Shown here in pieces: positions 36,134 through 45,767 of a stretch of 64,000 bases of DNA. Origin of the DNA: Pseudomonas syringae (GTDB lineage: Bacteria > Pseudomonadota > Gammaproteobacteria > Pseudomonadales > Pseudomonadaceae); the NCBI RefSeq assembly GCF_000737245.1, contig NZ_JPQU01000015.1, forward strand, positions 1 through 64,000. The letters are read 5' to 3'. Position 1 is the first letter of the stretch; each line of letters begins with the position of its first letter. The position numbers and the translations under genes were made by a program. A model generated the notes under the pieces. It made no database searches and was not told the origin of the DNA. It saw only the letters and a list, made by a program, of their open reading frames with translations.

Positions 36134-36963
36134 TGGACAGGCCCCGCGCTGGTCTGATAAACGAGTCGCTCGACAAAGAACTCCAGATGGCCACGGGGAT
36201 TAGCAGGCAATGGCCAGGTGTCGACCTTTTGCGCAATGGCTTTGAATGCCAGGGAGCATTTGGAGCGAGGGAAGGCTTCGTAGACGGCACGCTGTTTCTG
36301 AACGGCCTTACGTACGCTTTCGTCGTAAGGCACAGCGCCAACGTACTGCAGAGCCACATCAAGGAAACGGTCAGTCACCTTGGTCAGCTTGGCGAACAGA
36401 TTGCGGCCTTCCTGCGGGCTCTGGGCCATGTTGGCCAGCACGCGGAAGCGATTCATGCCGTAGTCGCGATTCAGCAGTTTGATCAAGGCGTAGGCGTCAG
36501 TGATCGAGGTCGGCTCATCGCAGACCACCAGCAACACTTCATGAGCGGCGCGCACGAAGCTGACCACCGACTCGCCAATACCGGCAGCGGTGTCGATAAC
36601 CAGAACGTCGAGGTTGTCGCCAATGTCGCTGAATGCCTGAATCAGACCGGCATGCTGCGCAGGACTCAAATGGACCATGCTCTGGGTGCCGGAAGCCGCT
36701 GGCACGATGCGAATGCCGCCGGGGCCTTGCAGCAGGACGTCACGCAATTCGCAACGTCCCTCGATGACATCGGCAAGGGTGCGTTTGGGCGTCAACCCCA
36801 GTAAGACGTCTACGTTAGCCAGACCCAGGTCAGCATCCAGCAGCAAAACCCGACGGCCAAGCTCGGCCAGGGCCAGCGATAGATTCACTGACACGTTAGT
36901 CTTACCGACGCCACCCTTGCCGCCGGTCACCGCGATCACCTGTACGGGATGCATGCTGCCCAT
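36130..36963 (-). CDS. fleN: Flagellar number regulator FleN (FlhG)
   Basis: The 277-residue MinD/ParA-type ATPase has the deviant Walker A GGKGGVGKTNVSVNLSLALA (about 14-33), the DADLGLANVDVLLGL switch region and the VIDTAAGIGESVVSF Walker B area. FleN binds FleQ and limits its activity so that the cell keeps the right number of polar flagella. A stop codon lies just upstream of the ATG at 36963, so this is the earliest start. It is 115 bp after flhF. Confidence 0.95.
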   Translation of the reverse strand: MGSMHPVQVIAVTGGKGGVGKTNVSVNLSLALAELGRRVLLLDADLGLANVDVLLGLTPKRTLADVIEGRCELRDVLLQGPGGIRIVPAASGTQSMVHLSPAQHAGLIQAFSDIGDNLDVLVIDTAAGIGESVVSFVRAAHEVLLVVCDEPTSITDAYALIKLLNRDYGMNRFRVLANMAQSPQEGRNLFAKLTKVTDRFLDVALQYVGAVPYDESVRKAVQKQRAVYEAFPRSKCSLAFKAIAQKVDTWPLPANPRGHLEFFVERLVYQTSAGPVQ

Positions 36964-37078
36964 GTTATTTCATTACCTTGTCTTGCGTAGACCGAAGCCA
37001 CATTGGGGGCTGCACGTTCACTGGGGAACAATGCCAGGCAGACCGTCGATGCAGGTAAATTCCAGTAGTTAGCTTCAT

Positions 37079-38407
37079 TCAGCCCACCCGCTTGCTGGGG
37101 TTGTGATAAAGGTCGGCGAACATATCCGCCATCGCTTCCTCACTGGGCTCTTCTTGCATCTGGACATTGACAGCGCGGGTGACCAATTGGTGCCTGCGTG
37201 GCAAATGAAGATCGTCAGGAATACGTGGACCATCAGTAAGATAGGCCACCGGAAGCTCATGGCTGATCGCAAGGCTGAGCACTTCACCCAGGCTGGCGGT
37301 TTCGTCCAGTTTGGTCAGGATGCACCCGGCCAGACCGCAGCGTTTGTAACTGTGATAAGCGGCAGTCAACACCTGCTTCTGGCTGGTAGTCGCCAGCACC
37401 AGGTAATTGCGCGACTTGATCCCGCGCCCTGCAAGGCTCTCCAGTTGCATGCGCAACGCTGGATCACTGGCTTGCAGGCCGGCGGTATCGATCAGCACCA
37501 CGCGCTTGCGCAACAGTGGCTCCAGGGCTTGCGCCAGGGACTGACCAGGATCCACATGAGTGACGGGGACATTCAGAATACGCCCCAGGGTCTTGAGTTG
37601 TTCCTGAGCACCAATCCGGAAGCTGTCCATGCTCACCAGCGCGATATTCTGCGCGCCGTACTTGAGTACATATCGCGCCGCCAGCTTGGCCAGAGTCGTG
37701 GTTTTACCCATACCGGCCGGGCCAACCATGGCAATCACGCCACCTTCTTCAAGGGGCTCGACTTCAGGGACGGAAATCATGCGGGCCAGATGCGCCAACA
37801 GCATGCGCCAGGCCTGACGAGGCTCGTCAATATCAGGAATCATGTCCAGCAGATCGCGGGACAACGGGCCGGACAAGCCGACACGTTGCAGGCGACGCCA
37901 GAGGTTGGCTTGCGCAGGACGGGTGCCCTGCAGCTGGCTCCAGGCCAGAGAACCGAGCTGGACTTCCAGCAGTTCGCGCAAACCATTCAATTCGAAACGC
38001 ATCGAGTCATAGCCGCGCTGGTTGCCCGCAGGCGCTGCCGCTGGGGCATAAGCCTGCGCGAGGGGACGCGGCGGCTCTTCCAGGGTTGGCTCGATGTGGG
38101 TATCGGTCGCGTCCAGCGGCAGACCGGCAAACAACTGACGATTGATAGTGCCGTCGTTATCCCCGCGGTTATCGAGTTCAGCCTGAGCCGAAACAATCCG
38201 CGACTGGGTTTTGCGCAGCTCGTCTTCAAGCTCGATGTTCGGGACACGCGGGGCCAGGGCCGACAGCTTGTAATCCAGAGCGGCAGTCAGCTCAACGCCA
38301 CCAGCAATGCGCCGGTTACCGATGATGGCCGCCTCGGCGCCCAGCTCATCGCGAACCAGCTTCATGGCTTGACGCATATCAGCGGCGAAAAATCGCTTAA
38401 CTTGCAT
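37079..38407 (-). CDS. flhF: SRP-like GTPase FlhF
   Basis: The 442-residue protein places the flagellum at the pole. A basic N-terminus (MQVKRFFAADMRQAMKLVRD) and variable middle (about 60-190) precede an NG domain. That domain has G1 GPAGMGKTTTLAKLAARY, VSMDSFRIGAQEQLKTL, G3 LIDTAGLQ, G4 TKLDETASLG and the closing GPRIPDDLH. It starts 11 bp after flhA and precedes fleN, the standard order. Confidence 0.95.
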   Translation of the reverse strand: MQVKRFFAADMRQAMKLVRDELGAEAAIIGNRRIAGGVELTAALDYKLSALAPRVPNIELEDELRKTQSRIVSAQAELDNRGDNDGTINRQLFAGLPLDATDTHIEPTLEEPPRPLAQAYAPAAAPAGNQRGYDSMRFELNGLRELLEVQLGSLAWSQLQGTRPAQANLWRRLQRVGLSGPLSRDLLDMIPDIDEPRQAWRMLLAHLARMISVPEVEPLEEGGVIAMVGPAGMGKTTTLAKLAARYVLKYGAQNIALVSMDSFRIGAQEQLKTLGRILNVPVTHVDPGQSLAQALEPLLRKRVVLIDTAGLQASDPALRMQLESLAGRGIKSRNYLVLATTSQKQVLTAAYHSYKRCGLAGCILTKLDETASLGEVLSLAISHELPVAYLTDGPRIPDDLHLPRRHQLVTRAVNVQMQEEPSEEAMADMFADLYHNPSKRVG

Positions 38408-38418
38408 GACTCACTACC

Positions 38419-40548
38419 TCAGCCATTAGGCCCGACAGTCGCTACGATGGTTACTTGCTTGTTATCAGGAATTTCCTGATAAGCCAGAACATGCATATTC
38501 GGTACAGCCAGGCGTCCAAAGCGCGAGAGCATCGCGCGAATCGGACCTGCCACCAGCAGAATCACCGGCATGCCCTGCATTTCCTGACGCTGGGCGGCTT
38601 CGATCAGCGAACGCTGAAGTTTTTCCGCCATGCTCGGTTCAAGGAGAACGCCTTCTTCCTGACCTTGACCGGCCTTCTGAAGACTATTGAGCAATATCTG
38701 TTCCAACCTTGGCTCCAGGGTGATAACTGGCAGCTCCGGCTCAATGCCTACAATGCTTTGCACGATTGCGCGACTCAAACCAACCCGGACTGCGGCAACC
38801 AGAGCGGCGGTATCTTGACTCCGCATCGCGTTGTTCGCGATGGCCTCGGCAATGCTGCGGATATCCCGCACCGGGACCTGTTCAGCCAGTAATGCCTGCA
38901 ACACTTTCAACAGCGCAGACAAAGAAAGAATGCCCGGCACCAGCTCTTCTGCCAGTTTAGGCGAGCTTTTGGCTAGCAATTGCATCAATTGCTGCACTTC
39001 TTCATGGCCGATCAGCTCATGAGAGTGCTTGTAAAGAATCTGGTTAAGGTGCGTAGCGACCACCGTACTGGCGTCAACCACGGTGTAACCCAAGGACTGT
39101 GCCTGGCTACGCTGGCTGATTTCGATCCAGACCGCTTCCAGGCCGAACGCCGGGTCCTTGGCGGTAATACCATTCAATGTACCGAACACTTGGCCCGGGT
39201 TGATCGCCAACTCACGGTCAGGGTAGATCTCGGCTTCCGCGAGGGTCACACCCATTAACGTCAAGCGGTAGGCGCTGGGCGCCAGGTCGAGGTTGTCACG
39301 AATATGCACGGTCGGCATGAGGAAGCCCAACTCCTGGGAAAGCTTCTTGCGCACGCCCTTGATCCGCGCCAGCAACTGGCCACCCTGATTGCGATCCACC
39401 AAGGGAATCAACCTATAACCCACCTCCAGGCCAATCATGTCGATAGGCGTTACATCGTCCCAGCCCAGCTCTTTAGAGTCCTGAATCCGGGTTGGCGACG
39501 GCAGCATCTCCTGCTGACGCTTGACCTCCTCAAGAGCCACGATCCTGGTCTGGTTTTCTTTTTTCCAGAGCAAGTAGGCAATACCGCAAGCGACGAGGCC
39601 AAGGCTGAGGAAGGAAAAGTGCGGCATTCCCGGCACCAGCCCCATGGCGATCATGATCGCACCTGAAACACCGAGGGCTTTCCAGGAAGTGAACATCTGG
39701 CGATTGATCATCTTGCCCATCTCTTCCGAACCGGAAGCACGGGTCACCATGATCGCCGCAGCCGTGGACAACAGCAGTGATGGCAATTGCGCCACCAAAC
39801 CGTCACCAATGGTCAGCAGGGTGTAAATCTTGCCCGCGTCAGCGAAGGCCATGTTGTGTTGCAACATACCCACCAGTATGCCGCCGATGAGGTTGATGAA
39901 CAGAATCAACAGACCCGCGATGGCGTCACCACGGACGAATTTGCTCGCACCGTCCATGGAGCCGTAGAACTCGGCCTCCTGAGCCACTTCAAGGCGGCGA
40001 CGCTTGGCTTCAGGCTGATCGATGAGGCCGGCGTTAAGGTCGGCGTCGATCGCCATCTGTTTGCCTGGCATGGCGTCCAGGGTAAAACGCGCGCTCACCT
40101 CGGAGATACGCCCGGCACCCTTGGTGATAACCACGAAGTTGATGATCATGAGGATCGCGAACACCACGATACCGACCACGTAGTTCCCGCCGATCACCAC
40201 CTCACCAAATGCCTGAATCACCTTACCGGCAGCGGCGTGACCGTCCTGACCGTGGAGCATCACCACCCGTGTAGACGCGACGTTCAGCGCCAGACGCAGC
40301 AACGTGGCAACCAGCAGGATGGTGGGGAAAACCGAGAAATCCAGCGGTCGCAGTGCGTAGACGCAGACCAGCAAAACCACAATCGACAGGGCGATGTTGA
40401 ACGTGAAGAACACGTCCAGCAGGAACGGCGGGATGGGCAACATCATCATTGCCATCATGACCAGCAACAGCAACGGGACGCCCAGCTGACCTCGACCGAG
40501 ACCTGCCAGACCGCTGCGTGCGTTGGTGACTAATTGAGAGCGATCCAC
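38419..40548 (-). CDS. flhA: Flagellar export gate protein FlhA
   Basis: The 709-residue protein has about eight membrane helices in its first half (including PPFLLDVFFTFNIALSIVVLLVCV), the conserved cytoplasmic FHIPEP-type stretch GRISEVSARFTLDAMPGKQM, and a large cytoplasmic C-domain from about 330 that docks substrates and chaperones. It forms the nonameric gate of the flagellar type III export system. Its upstream region carries a weak sigma54-type site (40612-40626) and then the 275-bp tandem repeat. The fliR-flhB genes are therefore split from flhA by 1.27 kb of repeats. Confidence 0.96.
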   Translation of the reverse strand: MDRSQLVTNARSGLAGLGRGQLGVPLLLLVMMAMMMLPIPPFLLDVFFTFNIALSIVVLLVCVYALRPLDFSVFPTILLVATLLRLALNVASTRVVMLHGQDGHAAAGKVIQAFGEVVIGGNYVVGIVVFAILMIINFVVITKGAGRISEVSARFTLDAMPGKQMAIDADLNAGLIDQPEAKRRRLEVAQEAEFYGSMDGASKFVRGDAIAGLLILFINLIGGILVGMLQHNMAFADAGKIYTLLTIGDGLVAQLPSLLLSTAAAIMVTRASGSEEMGKMINRQMFTSWKALGVSGAIMIAMGLVPGMPHFSFLSLGLVACGIAYLLWKKENQTRIVALEEVKRQQEMLPSPTRIQDSKELGWDDVTPIDMIGLEVGYRLIPLVDRNQGGQLLARIKGVRKKLSQELGFLMPTVHIRDNLDLAPSAYRLTLMGVTLAEAEIYPDRELAINPGQVFGTLNGITAKDPAFGLEAVWIEISQRSQAQSLGYTVVDASTVVATHLNQILYKHSHELIGHEEVQQLMQLLAKSSPKLAEELVPGILSLSALLKVLQALLAEQVPVRDIRSIAEAIANNAMRSQDTAALVAAVRVGLSRAIVQSIVGIEPELPVITLEPRLEQILLNSLQKAGQGQEEGVLLEPSMAEKLQRSLIEAAQRQEMQGMPVILLVAGPIRAMLSRFGRLAVPNMHVLAYQEIPDNKQVTIVATVGPNG

Positions 40549-40611
40549 CGATTTTTTACCTGCGAGCTAAATCAAAACTTTGACGCCGAAGGCGACCTGA
40601 TTCGACCTATT

Positions 40612-40626
40612 GCAAGAAGCTTTCCA
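40612..40626 (-). promoter_or_regulatory. Weak sigma54-type promoter of flhA
   Basis: On the minus strand TGGAAAGCTTCTTGC keeps the essential GG and GC with the correct 10-bp interval, though the -24 box is TGGAAA where TGGCAC is expected. It lies 64 bp before the flhA ATG. flhA is known to be FleQ/sigma54-dependent in Pseudomonas. Confidence 0.5.
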
Positions 40627-40662
40627 ATTGTGGAAATGGTGGGGAAAATGTGGGGATTATTC

Positions 40663-41328
40663 TGTAGGAACGTACTTGGTCTGGGCCGCAATGGACGATG
40701 AACGATGGCGCGGTATGCCTGCCGTACCGAGGCGCCCTTATCGTCGGAATGCCGCCCAGACCAAGCACCGCTCTCACAAGAGTGATCTCAATATTGGCGC
40801 GAAGACGTGGGACCGGCTTTAGCCGGGAAGAGGCCAGTACATCCATCCGATATTTATCGTCTGAAATGCCGCCTTCCCGGCTAAAGCCGGTCCCACGTCA
40901 CAACCCTTTGCGAGCAAACATAGGTTCTCTCACAGGTTCGGCGAGCATCTGTAGGAACCGGGCTTGCTTGCAATGAACGATGACGTCGTATGCCCGCCGA
41001 ACCGAGGCGCCCTTATCGTCGGAATGCCGCCCAGACCAAGCACCGCTCTCACAAGAGTGATCCCAATATTGGCGCGACGACGTGGGACCGGCTTTAGCCG
41101 GGAAGAGGCCAGTACATCCATCCGATATTTATTGTCTGAAATGCCGCCTTCCCGGCTAAAGCCGGTCCCACGTCACAACCCTTTGCGAGCAAACATAGGA
41201 TCTCTCACAGGTTCGGCGAGCATCTGTAGGAACCGGGCTTGCTTGCAATGAACGATGACGTCGTATGCCCGCCGAACCGAGGCGCCCTTATCGTCGGAAT
41301 GCCGCCCAGACCAAGCACCGCTCTCACG
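40663..41328. repeat. 275-bp tandem repeat containing REP doublets
   Basis: The marker ACCGAGGCGCCCTTATCGTC recurs at 40726, 41001 and 41276, exactly 275 bp apart. Units 1 and 2 are nearly identical across their shared part. The third unit stops matching after CACCGCTCTCAC at about 41328. Each full unit contains a REP pair with arms GTGGGACCGGCTTTAGCCGG and the inverse CCGGCTAAAGCCGGTCCCAC. Unit 1 differs from the others near its left edge (40663-40725). Confidence 0.92.
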
Positions 41329-41344
41329 GGTTTGGTGATCGCCG

Positions 41345-41420
41345 GCAGGAGCGCGCTTGCTCGCGATGAACGATGGCGCGGTATGCCTGCCAAACGGGGC
41401 GCCTGGATTCGCGGGCAAGT
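41345..41420. repeat. REP-related spacer element
   Basis: AGGAGCGCGCTTGCTCGCGA (from about 41348), then GAACGATGGCGCGGTATGCC and an inverse REP arm TTCGCGGGCAAG (41409-41420). The same inner spacer appears between REP arms at 51545-51581. Confidence 0.6.
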
Positions 41421-41497
41421 CGGAATGCCGCCCACACGCTCCAACGGATGAAGGTGGCATACCCACAAAACAGGTCGGCTCTCAGGCCGCCTCGCAC

Positions 41498-41806
41498 GCT
41501 TTTGATTTTGGGCGCCCCGTCAAACCACGCTGGCCGGAATTCGATATTGATTTGCAGGGGCGCCCTTGATTGAGAAGCAGGGCATGGATGCCGGTTTAGC
41601 CGCGCAGGGCCAGGGATGGCCCTGCGGGGCGGCCCTGCGAATCAATATCGGATTACGGGCATGCCGAGTACCAGCGAGGGACCGAGTGGTGGGGCAAGGG
41701 CGCTTTGGTTACTTTCGTCTGGGCCGGCATTCCGGCTTTTCGAAAGTGACCCGCTGTAAGAGCGGAACCATAAGTGGCCGTTACCGTAGCAATGGATATA
41801 CGGACA
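41498..41806 (+). repeat. Structured intergenic repeat, copy 3
   Basis: It starts CGCTTTTGATTTTGGGCGCC and ends GCAATGGATATACGGAC. The outer stem CGATATTGATTTGCAGGG (41542-41559) pairs with CCCTGCGAATCAATATCG (41633-41650) with one G-T type difference. GCAGGGCCA/TGGCCCTGC is a perfect inner hairpin. ACTTTCG (41711) pairs with CGAAAGT (41741), and CCGCT-GTAAG-AGCGG lies at 41751-41765. A GCCGG-CATT-CCGGC insertion sits inside the ACTTTCG loop. Confidence 0.85.
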
Positions 41807-41817
41807 AAAAGCCCACC

Positions 41818-42954
41818 CTACTCATCCCTCCGCAAATCCGGCGGTATAGTGATATCCCCCAACGGATCAGGCCGCTTGCCGCCACCCGCATGGTACTGAC
41901 GAATCTGATAGACATAAGCCAGCACCTGAGCCACCGCCAGGTACAACCCCGCCGGGATTTCCTGATCAAGTTCGGTGCTGTAATAAATCGACCGCGCCAG
42001 CCCCGGGGATTCCAGGATCAGAATTTGGTGGTGAGCACCAATCTCTCGGATCTTCAGTGCAACAAAATCCACCCCTTTGGCCACCAGCATCGGCGCCCCA
42101 CCCTTCTCAGGGTCATATTTGAGCGCCACTGCAAAGTGTGTCGGGTTAGTGATGATGACATCCGCCTGGGGCACCGACTCCATCATTCGCCGCTGAGTCA
42201 TCTCGAACTGCAACTGACGAATACGCTGCTTGACCTGAGGGTTGCCGTCGCTGTTCTTGTGCTCGTCACGAACCTCCTGCTTGGTCATCAGCAGTTTCTT
42301 GTGTGCCTCGTAAAGCTGCCAGGGCACATCAAGCGCCGCAATGATCATAAGACCGCAAGCCATCCACAACGTACTCCACCCAACCACCTGCAAGCAGTGG
42401 ATGATGGCTTGCTCCAACGGTTCATGTGCGATGGACACAAGATCGTTGCGCTCCTTAATCAGCACGACTATCGCGACAACCAATACGATCAGAAATTTTG
42501 CAAAGGACTTGAGCAACTCAACCAGCGCGGTAGGCGAGAACATGCGCTTTAAGCCGCTAGCCGGGTTCATGCGACTGAACTTCGGTACCAGCGACTTTGC
42601 CGCAAACAGCCAGCCACCAAGGGAAATCGGACCTATTATGGCAGCCGCCAGCATCACAATTAAAAAGGGCAGCATTACCACAAGCGCGTATTTACCACTC
42701 GATAGCAGCATCCGCGCCATGTAGGTCTGATCCATCAAGACTTCACGGCTAATCGTAAAATTTGAAGTCATCAGATAAGACATCATCTGGGCAATGGCTG
42801 GCCCTTCAATGATCAGGCCGATAGCGCCAGCCATGGTGACCACCAAAGTGTTGAGCTCCTTGGATCGGGCAATCTGCCCCTCTTCCCGCGCACTACTGCG
42901 CTTTTTAGCCGTGGGCTCTTCGCTTTTTTCCGTGCCATTCTCGTCTTCAGCCAT
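41818..42954 (-). CDS. flhB: Flagellar export switch protein FlhB
   Basis: The 378-residue protein has an N-terminal basic stretch (SEEPTAKKRSSAREEGQIAR), four membrane helices and a cytoplasmic domain with the self-cleavage motif NPTH at 270-273. Cleavage there, prompted by FliK, switches export from hook to filament subunits. ATG 42954 is the family start (MAEDENGTEKSEEPTAKK); an open frame of 14 codons precedes it. It begins 1 bp after the fliR stop. Confidence 0.96.
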   Translation of the reverse strand: MAEDENGTEKSEEPTAKKRSSAREEGQIARSKELNTLVVTMAGAIGLIIEGPAIAQMMSYLMTSNFTISREVLMDQTYMARMLLSSGKYALVVMLPFLIVMLAAAIIGPISLGGWLFAAKSLVPKFSRMNPASGLKRMFSPTALVELLKSFAKFLIVLVVAIVVLIKERNDLVSIAHEPLEQAIIHCLQVVGWSTLWMACGLMIIAALDVPWQLYEAHKKLLMTKQEVRDEHKNSDGNPQVKQRIRQLQFEMTQRRMMESVPQADVIITNPTHFAVALKYDPEKGGAPMLVAKGVDFVALKIREIGAHHQILILESPGLARSIYYSTELDQEIPAGLYLAVAQVLAYVYQIRQYHAGGGKRPDPLGDITIPPDLRRDE

Positions 42955-42955
42955 C

Positions 42956-43741
42956 TCAGCGGGCCCTGACCATATCGCGCAAGCTTTGGAAAGCATTGAC
43001 AGCCAATGGCTGATATTGATTCAGGATGTCGGACAGGGTGATCCAGAGAATCCCCATCCCCATTACCAGCGTCAACGGAAAGCCAATGGAAAAGATATTC
43101 AGCTGTGGAGCGGCCCGGGTCATGATGCCAAACGCAATGTTGATGACCAGCAAGGCGGTGATCGCCGGCAATACAATCCTGAGCCCTGCACTCAGCACCC
43201 ACCCCAAGCTGTTGGCCAACTCCCAGAAATTGGAAACCAGCAAACCACTGCCGACCGGCATAGTGGTGAAACTCTCCACTAGGGTTTCAATAACCACCAG
43301 ATGACCATTCATCCCCAGAAATACCAGAGTGACCAGCATAGTGAAGAACTGGCCGATTACCGCTGAGGATACGCCGTTGGTGGGGTCAACCATCGAGGCG
43401 AAGCCCATCCCCATCTGGATCGACAAAATCTGCCCGGCAATCACAAATATCTGGAAGAACAACTGAAGGAACAACCCCAGGCTGGCACCAATAATGATTT
43501 GCTCGCCAATCAGCAGCAGGGCTGAAAGGTCTAACGCATTGACTTGCGGCATGGGAGGGAGAACCGGGGCGACGACGACCGTTATGGCCAACGCGAAATA
43601 TAGCCGGACACGACTCGGCACCAGCGTGGTCCCAAACACCGGCATGGTCATCAGCATCGAGGTGATGCGAAACATGGGCAGCATGAAGCTGGCAACCCAA
43701 GTGCCGATCTGCCCATCGGTCAGGGCCAGAACCGGTTCCAT
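42956..43741 (-). CDS. fliR: Flagellar export protein FliR
   Basis: The 261-residue membrane protein has about six hydrophobic segments and family landmarks FMLPMFRITSMLMTMPVFGT and GMGFASMVDPTNGVSSAVIG. It is part of the FliPQR export gate inside the MS ring. Start and order (fliQ-fliR-flhB) are canonical, with a 4-bp gap to fliQ. Confidence 0.95.
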   Translation of the reverse strand: MEPVLALTDGQIGTWVASFMLPMFRITSMLMTMPVFGTTLVPSRVRLYFALAITVVVAPVLPPMPQVNALDLSALLLIGEQIIIGASLGLFLQLFFQIFVIAGQILSIQMGMGFASMVDPTNGVSSAVIGQFFTMLVTLVFLGMNGHLVVIETLVESFTTMPVGSGLLVSNFWELANSLGWVLSAGLRIVLPAITALLVINIAFGIMTRAAPQLNIFSIGFPLTLVMGMGILWITLSDILNQYQPLAVNAFQSLRDMVRAR

Positions 43742-43745
43742 GGGG

Positions 43746-44015
43746 TCAGCCGATCACTGTCGGAATGCTGCTGTACAAGTTCAGGATGTATTCCATGAAC
43801 ACTTTGAGCAGCCACGGACCGGCAGCAATGAGGGTAATGAGCATCACGATCAGACGCGGCAGAAAGCTCAGGGTCTGTTCGTTGATCTGCGTCGCGGCCT
43901 GGAACATCGCGACCAGCAAACCACAGAGCAGGCTGGGCACCACCAGGATCGCAACCAGCACAGTGGTTAGCCACAACGCTTCACGAAACAGATCGACCGC
44001 TACTTCTGGTGTCAT
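43746..44015 (-). CDS. fliQ: Flagellar export protein FliQ
   Basis: The 89-residue protein has two membrane helices (about 14-38 and 50-75) joined by the FQAATQINEQTLSFLPR loop, the hallmark of FliQ. It is the small subunit of the FliPQR gate. It starts 25 bp after fliP. Confidence 0.95.
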   Translation of the reverse strand: MTPEVAVDLFREALWLTTVLVAILVVPSLLCGLLVAMFQAATQINEQTLSFLPRLIVMLITLIAAGPWLLKVFMEYILNLYSSIPTVIG

Positions 44016-44040
44016 CGCACGGACTCCCGATCAAAATGCG

Positions 44041-44787
44041 TCATACGCCACCGAAACTGCTGGCCAAGGTACCGACGATCAACGCCCAGCCATCCACCAG
44101 CACGAACAACATGATTTTGAACGGCAGGGAAATAATCAGAGGCGACAGCATCATCATACCCATGGCCATCAGCACGCTGGCGACCACCAGGTCGATGATC
44201 AGAAACGGGATGAAGATCATGAAGCCAATCTGGAAAGCGGTTTTAAGCTCGGAAATCACAAACGCCGGGACCAGAATGTTCAAAGGCGCCTGATCCGGCG
44301 AAGCAATGTCGGTGCGCTTGGAGAGCCGCATGAACAGCTCAAGGTCGCTGGTACGTGTCTGCGCCAGCATGAAATCCTTGATCGGCACTTGAGCCTTGGC
44401 GACCGCATCCTGAGCAGTAAGTGTCTCCGCCAGATACGGCTGCAATGCATCCTGGTTCACTCGATCAAAGACCGGCGCCATGATGAACATGGTCAAAAAC
44501 AGCGCCATGCCGGTAAGAATCTGGTTCGACGGGGTCTGTTGCAAGCCAAGGGCCTGGCGCAAGATCGAGAAGACGATGATGATCCGGGTGAAACTGGTCA
44601 TCAGCATGACAAACGCTGGAATGAAGCTCAGCGCCGTCATGATCAGCAGGATTTGCAGGCTGACCGAATATTCCTGCTGACCGTTGGCACCGTTGGACAA
44701 GGTGATCGCCGGAATGGACAACGGGTCGGCAGCAAACGCAACAGGCGCCGCCAGCACCAACAAAAGCGTCAACAGAATGCGCAGCAT
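44041..44787 (-). CDS. fliP: Flagellar export protein FliP
   Basis: The 248-residue protein has a cleavable signal peptide (about 1-20) and four membrane helices. Landmarks are [20 protein letters not shown], the periplasmic [13 protein letters not shown] loop and [20 protein letters not shown]. It forms the core of the export gate with FliQ and FliR. The ATG overlaps the fliO stop by one base (TAATG). Confidence 0.96.
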   Translation of the reverse strand: MLRILLTLLLVLAAPVAFAADPLSIPAITLSNGANGQQEYSVSLQILLIMTALSFIPAFVMLMTSFTRIIIVFSILRQALGLQQTPSNQILTGMALFLTMFIMAPVFDRVNQDALQPYLAETLTAQDAVAKAQVPIKDFMLAQTRTSDLELFMRLSKRTDIASPDQAPLNILVPAFVISELKTAFQIGFMIFIPFLIIDLVVASVLMAMGMMMLSPLIISLPFKIMLFVLVDGWALIVGTLASSFGGV

Positions 44788-45239
44788 TACTTCTTATCCT
44801 TCTGAACCTTATTACCCATCAAGTCCATCAAACGCTGTGCAAATTCAGAGTTGACCGGTTGCCGCTCCGGCACTTGCACGGGCTCTTTGAGCACATGCAA
44901 GGGGGTGATCCGGCCTGGTGTGACGCCGAGCAGAATCTGCTCATCGCCCACTTGGACCAGCACCAGCCGGTCACGTGGCCCAATGGCCCGCGAACCGACC
45001 AGTTCGATCACTTGGCCGTTGCCCGGCACACCACGCTGAACCCGACGCATCAGCCAGGCCAAGGCGAAGATCAGCCCCACCACCAGCAGCAGACCGAACA
45101 GCAACTGCATCAACTGCCCGCCCATCCCGCTGGACAACGACACATTCGCCGCAGGTGCCACAGCCTGTGCGGCGGGTTCGGCGGCCAGCGCGTATAACGG
45201 CATGGCTAGCAGAACGACAAGGGATTTGAACATGTTCAC
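44787..45239 (-). CDS. fliO: Flagellar biosynthesis protein FliO
   Basis: The 150-residue protein has an N-terminal signal-like helix, an Ala-rich periplasmic stretch, one membrane helix (about 35-60: [20 protein letters not shown]) and a cytoplasmic part with the family stretch [24 protein letters not shown] (read in two pieces). It helps FliP assemble. GTG at 45239 overlaps the fliN stop (TAGTG) with AGAAG eight bases upstream; an ATG two codons later is an alternative. Confidence 0.9.
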   Translation of the reverse strand: MNMFKSLVVLLAMPLYALAAEPAAQAVAPAANVSLSSGMGGQLMQLLFGLLLVVGLIFALAWLMRRVQRGVPGNGQVIELVGSRAIGPRDRLVLVQVGDEQILLGVTPGRITPLHVLKEPVQVPERQPVNSEFAQRLMDLMGNKVQKDKK

Positions 45240-45706
45240 TAGCGCAGCTTCTTGATACGTTCGCTCGGGCTGATCACGTCCGTCAGGCGAATGCCGAACT
45301 TCTCGTTGACCACGACCACTTCACCGTGAGCAATCAGCGTACCGTTGACCAGTACATCCAATGGCTCGCCGGCCAGACGATCGAGTTCGATCACCGACCC
45401 CTGGTTGAGCTGCAGCAGGTTGCGAATGTTGATATCCGTGCTGCCCACTTCCATAGAGATGGACACTGGAATATCCAGGATCACGTCAAGGTTCGGGCCT
45501 TCAAGACTGACCGGATTGTTGTTTTTTGGCATGCTGCCAAACTCTTCCATCGCCATGCGACTGGAAGCAGCCGAGTTGCCGGCGTCCGCTGCGAGCAGCG
45601 CGTCAATGTCGTCCTGATTACCGTCACCGGATTCGCCCAGTGCCGCAGCCCACTCATCGGCCAGCGCCTGATCATCAGCAGACGTCATATCGTTTTCATC
45701 AGCCAT
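45239..45706 (-). CDS. fliN: Flagellar switch protein FliN
   Basis: The 155-residue protein has an acidic N-terminal region (about 1-65) and the C-terminal SpoA domain (about 75-155: LDVILDIPVSISMEVGSTDI, LLQLNQGSVIELDRLAGEPL, VNEKFGIRLTDVISPSERI). It forms the C-ring rim with FliM and binds CheY and FliH. ATG 45706 is chosen over the GTG-like opening at 45724. Confidence 0.95.
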   Translation of the reverse strand: MADENDMTSADDQALADEWAAALGESGDGNQDDIDALLAADAGNSAASSRMAMEEFGSMPKNNNPVSLEGPNLDVILDIPVSISMEVGSTDINIRNLLQLNQGSVIELDRLAGEPLDVLVNGTLIAHGEVVVVNEKFGIRLTDVISPSERIKKLR

Positions 45707-45767
45707 CGGTTGTCCTCGGTGCACATTGATTCAGTTACACAACAAAATGTCGGCGTCGACAAAAAAC

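Larger units (their letters stand above)
40549..41817. other. 1.27-kb gene-free repeat region between flhB and flhA
   Basis: No credible gene is seen. From flhA outward the region contains a weak sigma54 site, two full and one partial copy of a 275-bp tandem repeat (40663-41328), REP arms (41345-41420) and structured repeat copy 3 (41498-41806). Frames in it read through repeats and are not supported as genes. Confidence 0.7.

Noticed and set aside
37103..38479. 458-codon plus-strand frame opposite flhF
   Set aside because: Antisense to flhF, no family features, no ribosome site that I can support.
41173..41569. Several 66-97-codon frames in the repeat region near flhB
   Set aside because: They are the same repeat read in different frames and recur with each unit of the 275-bp array.
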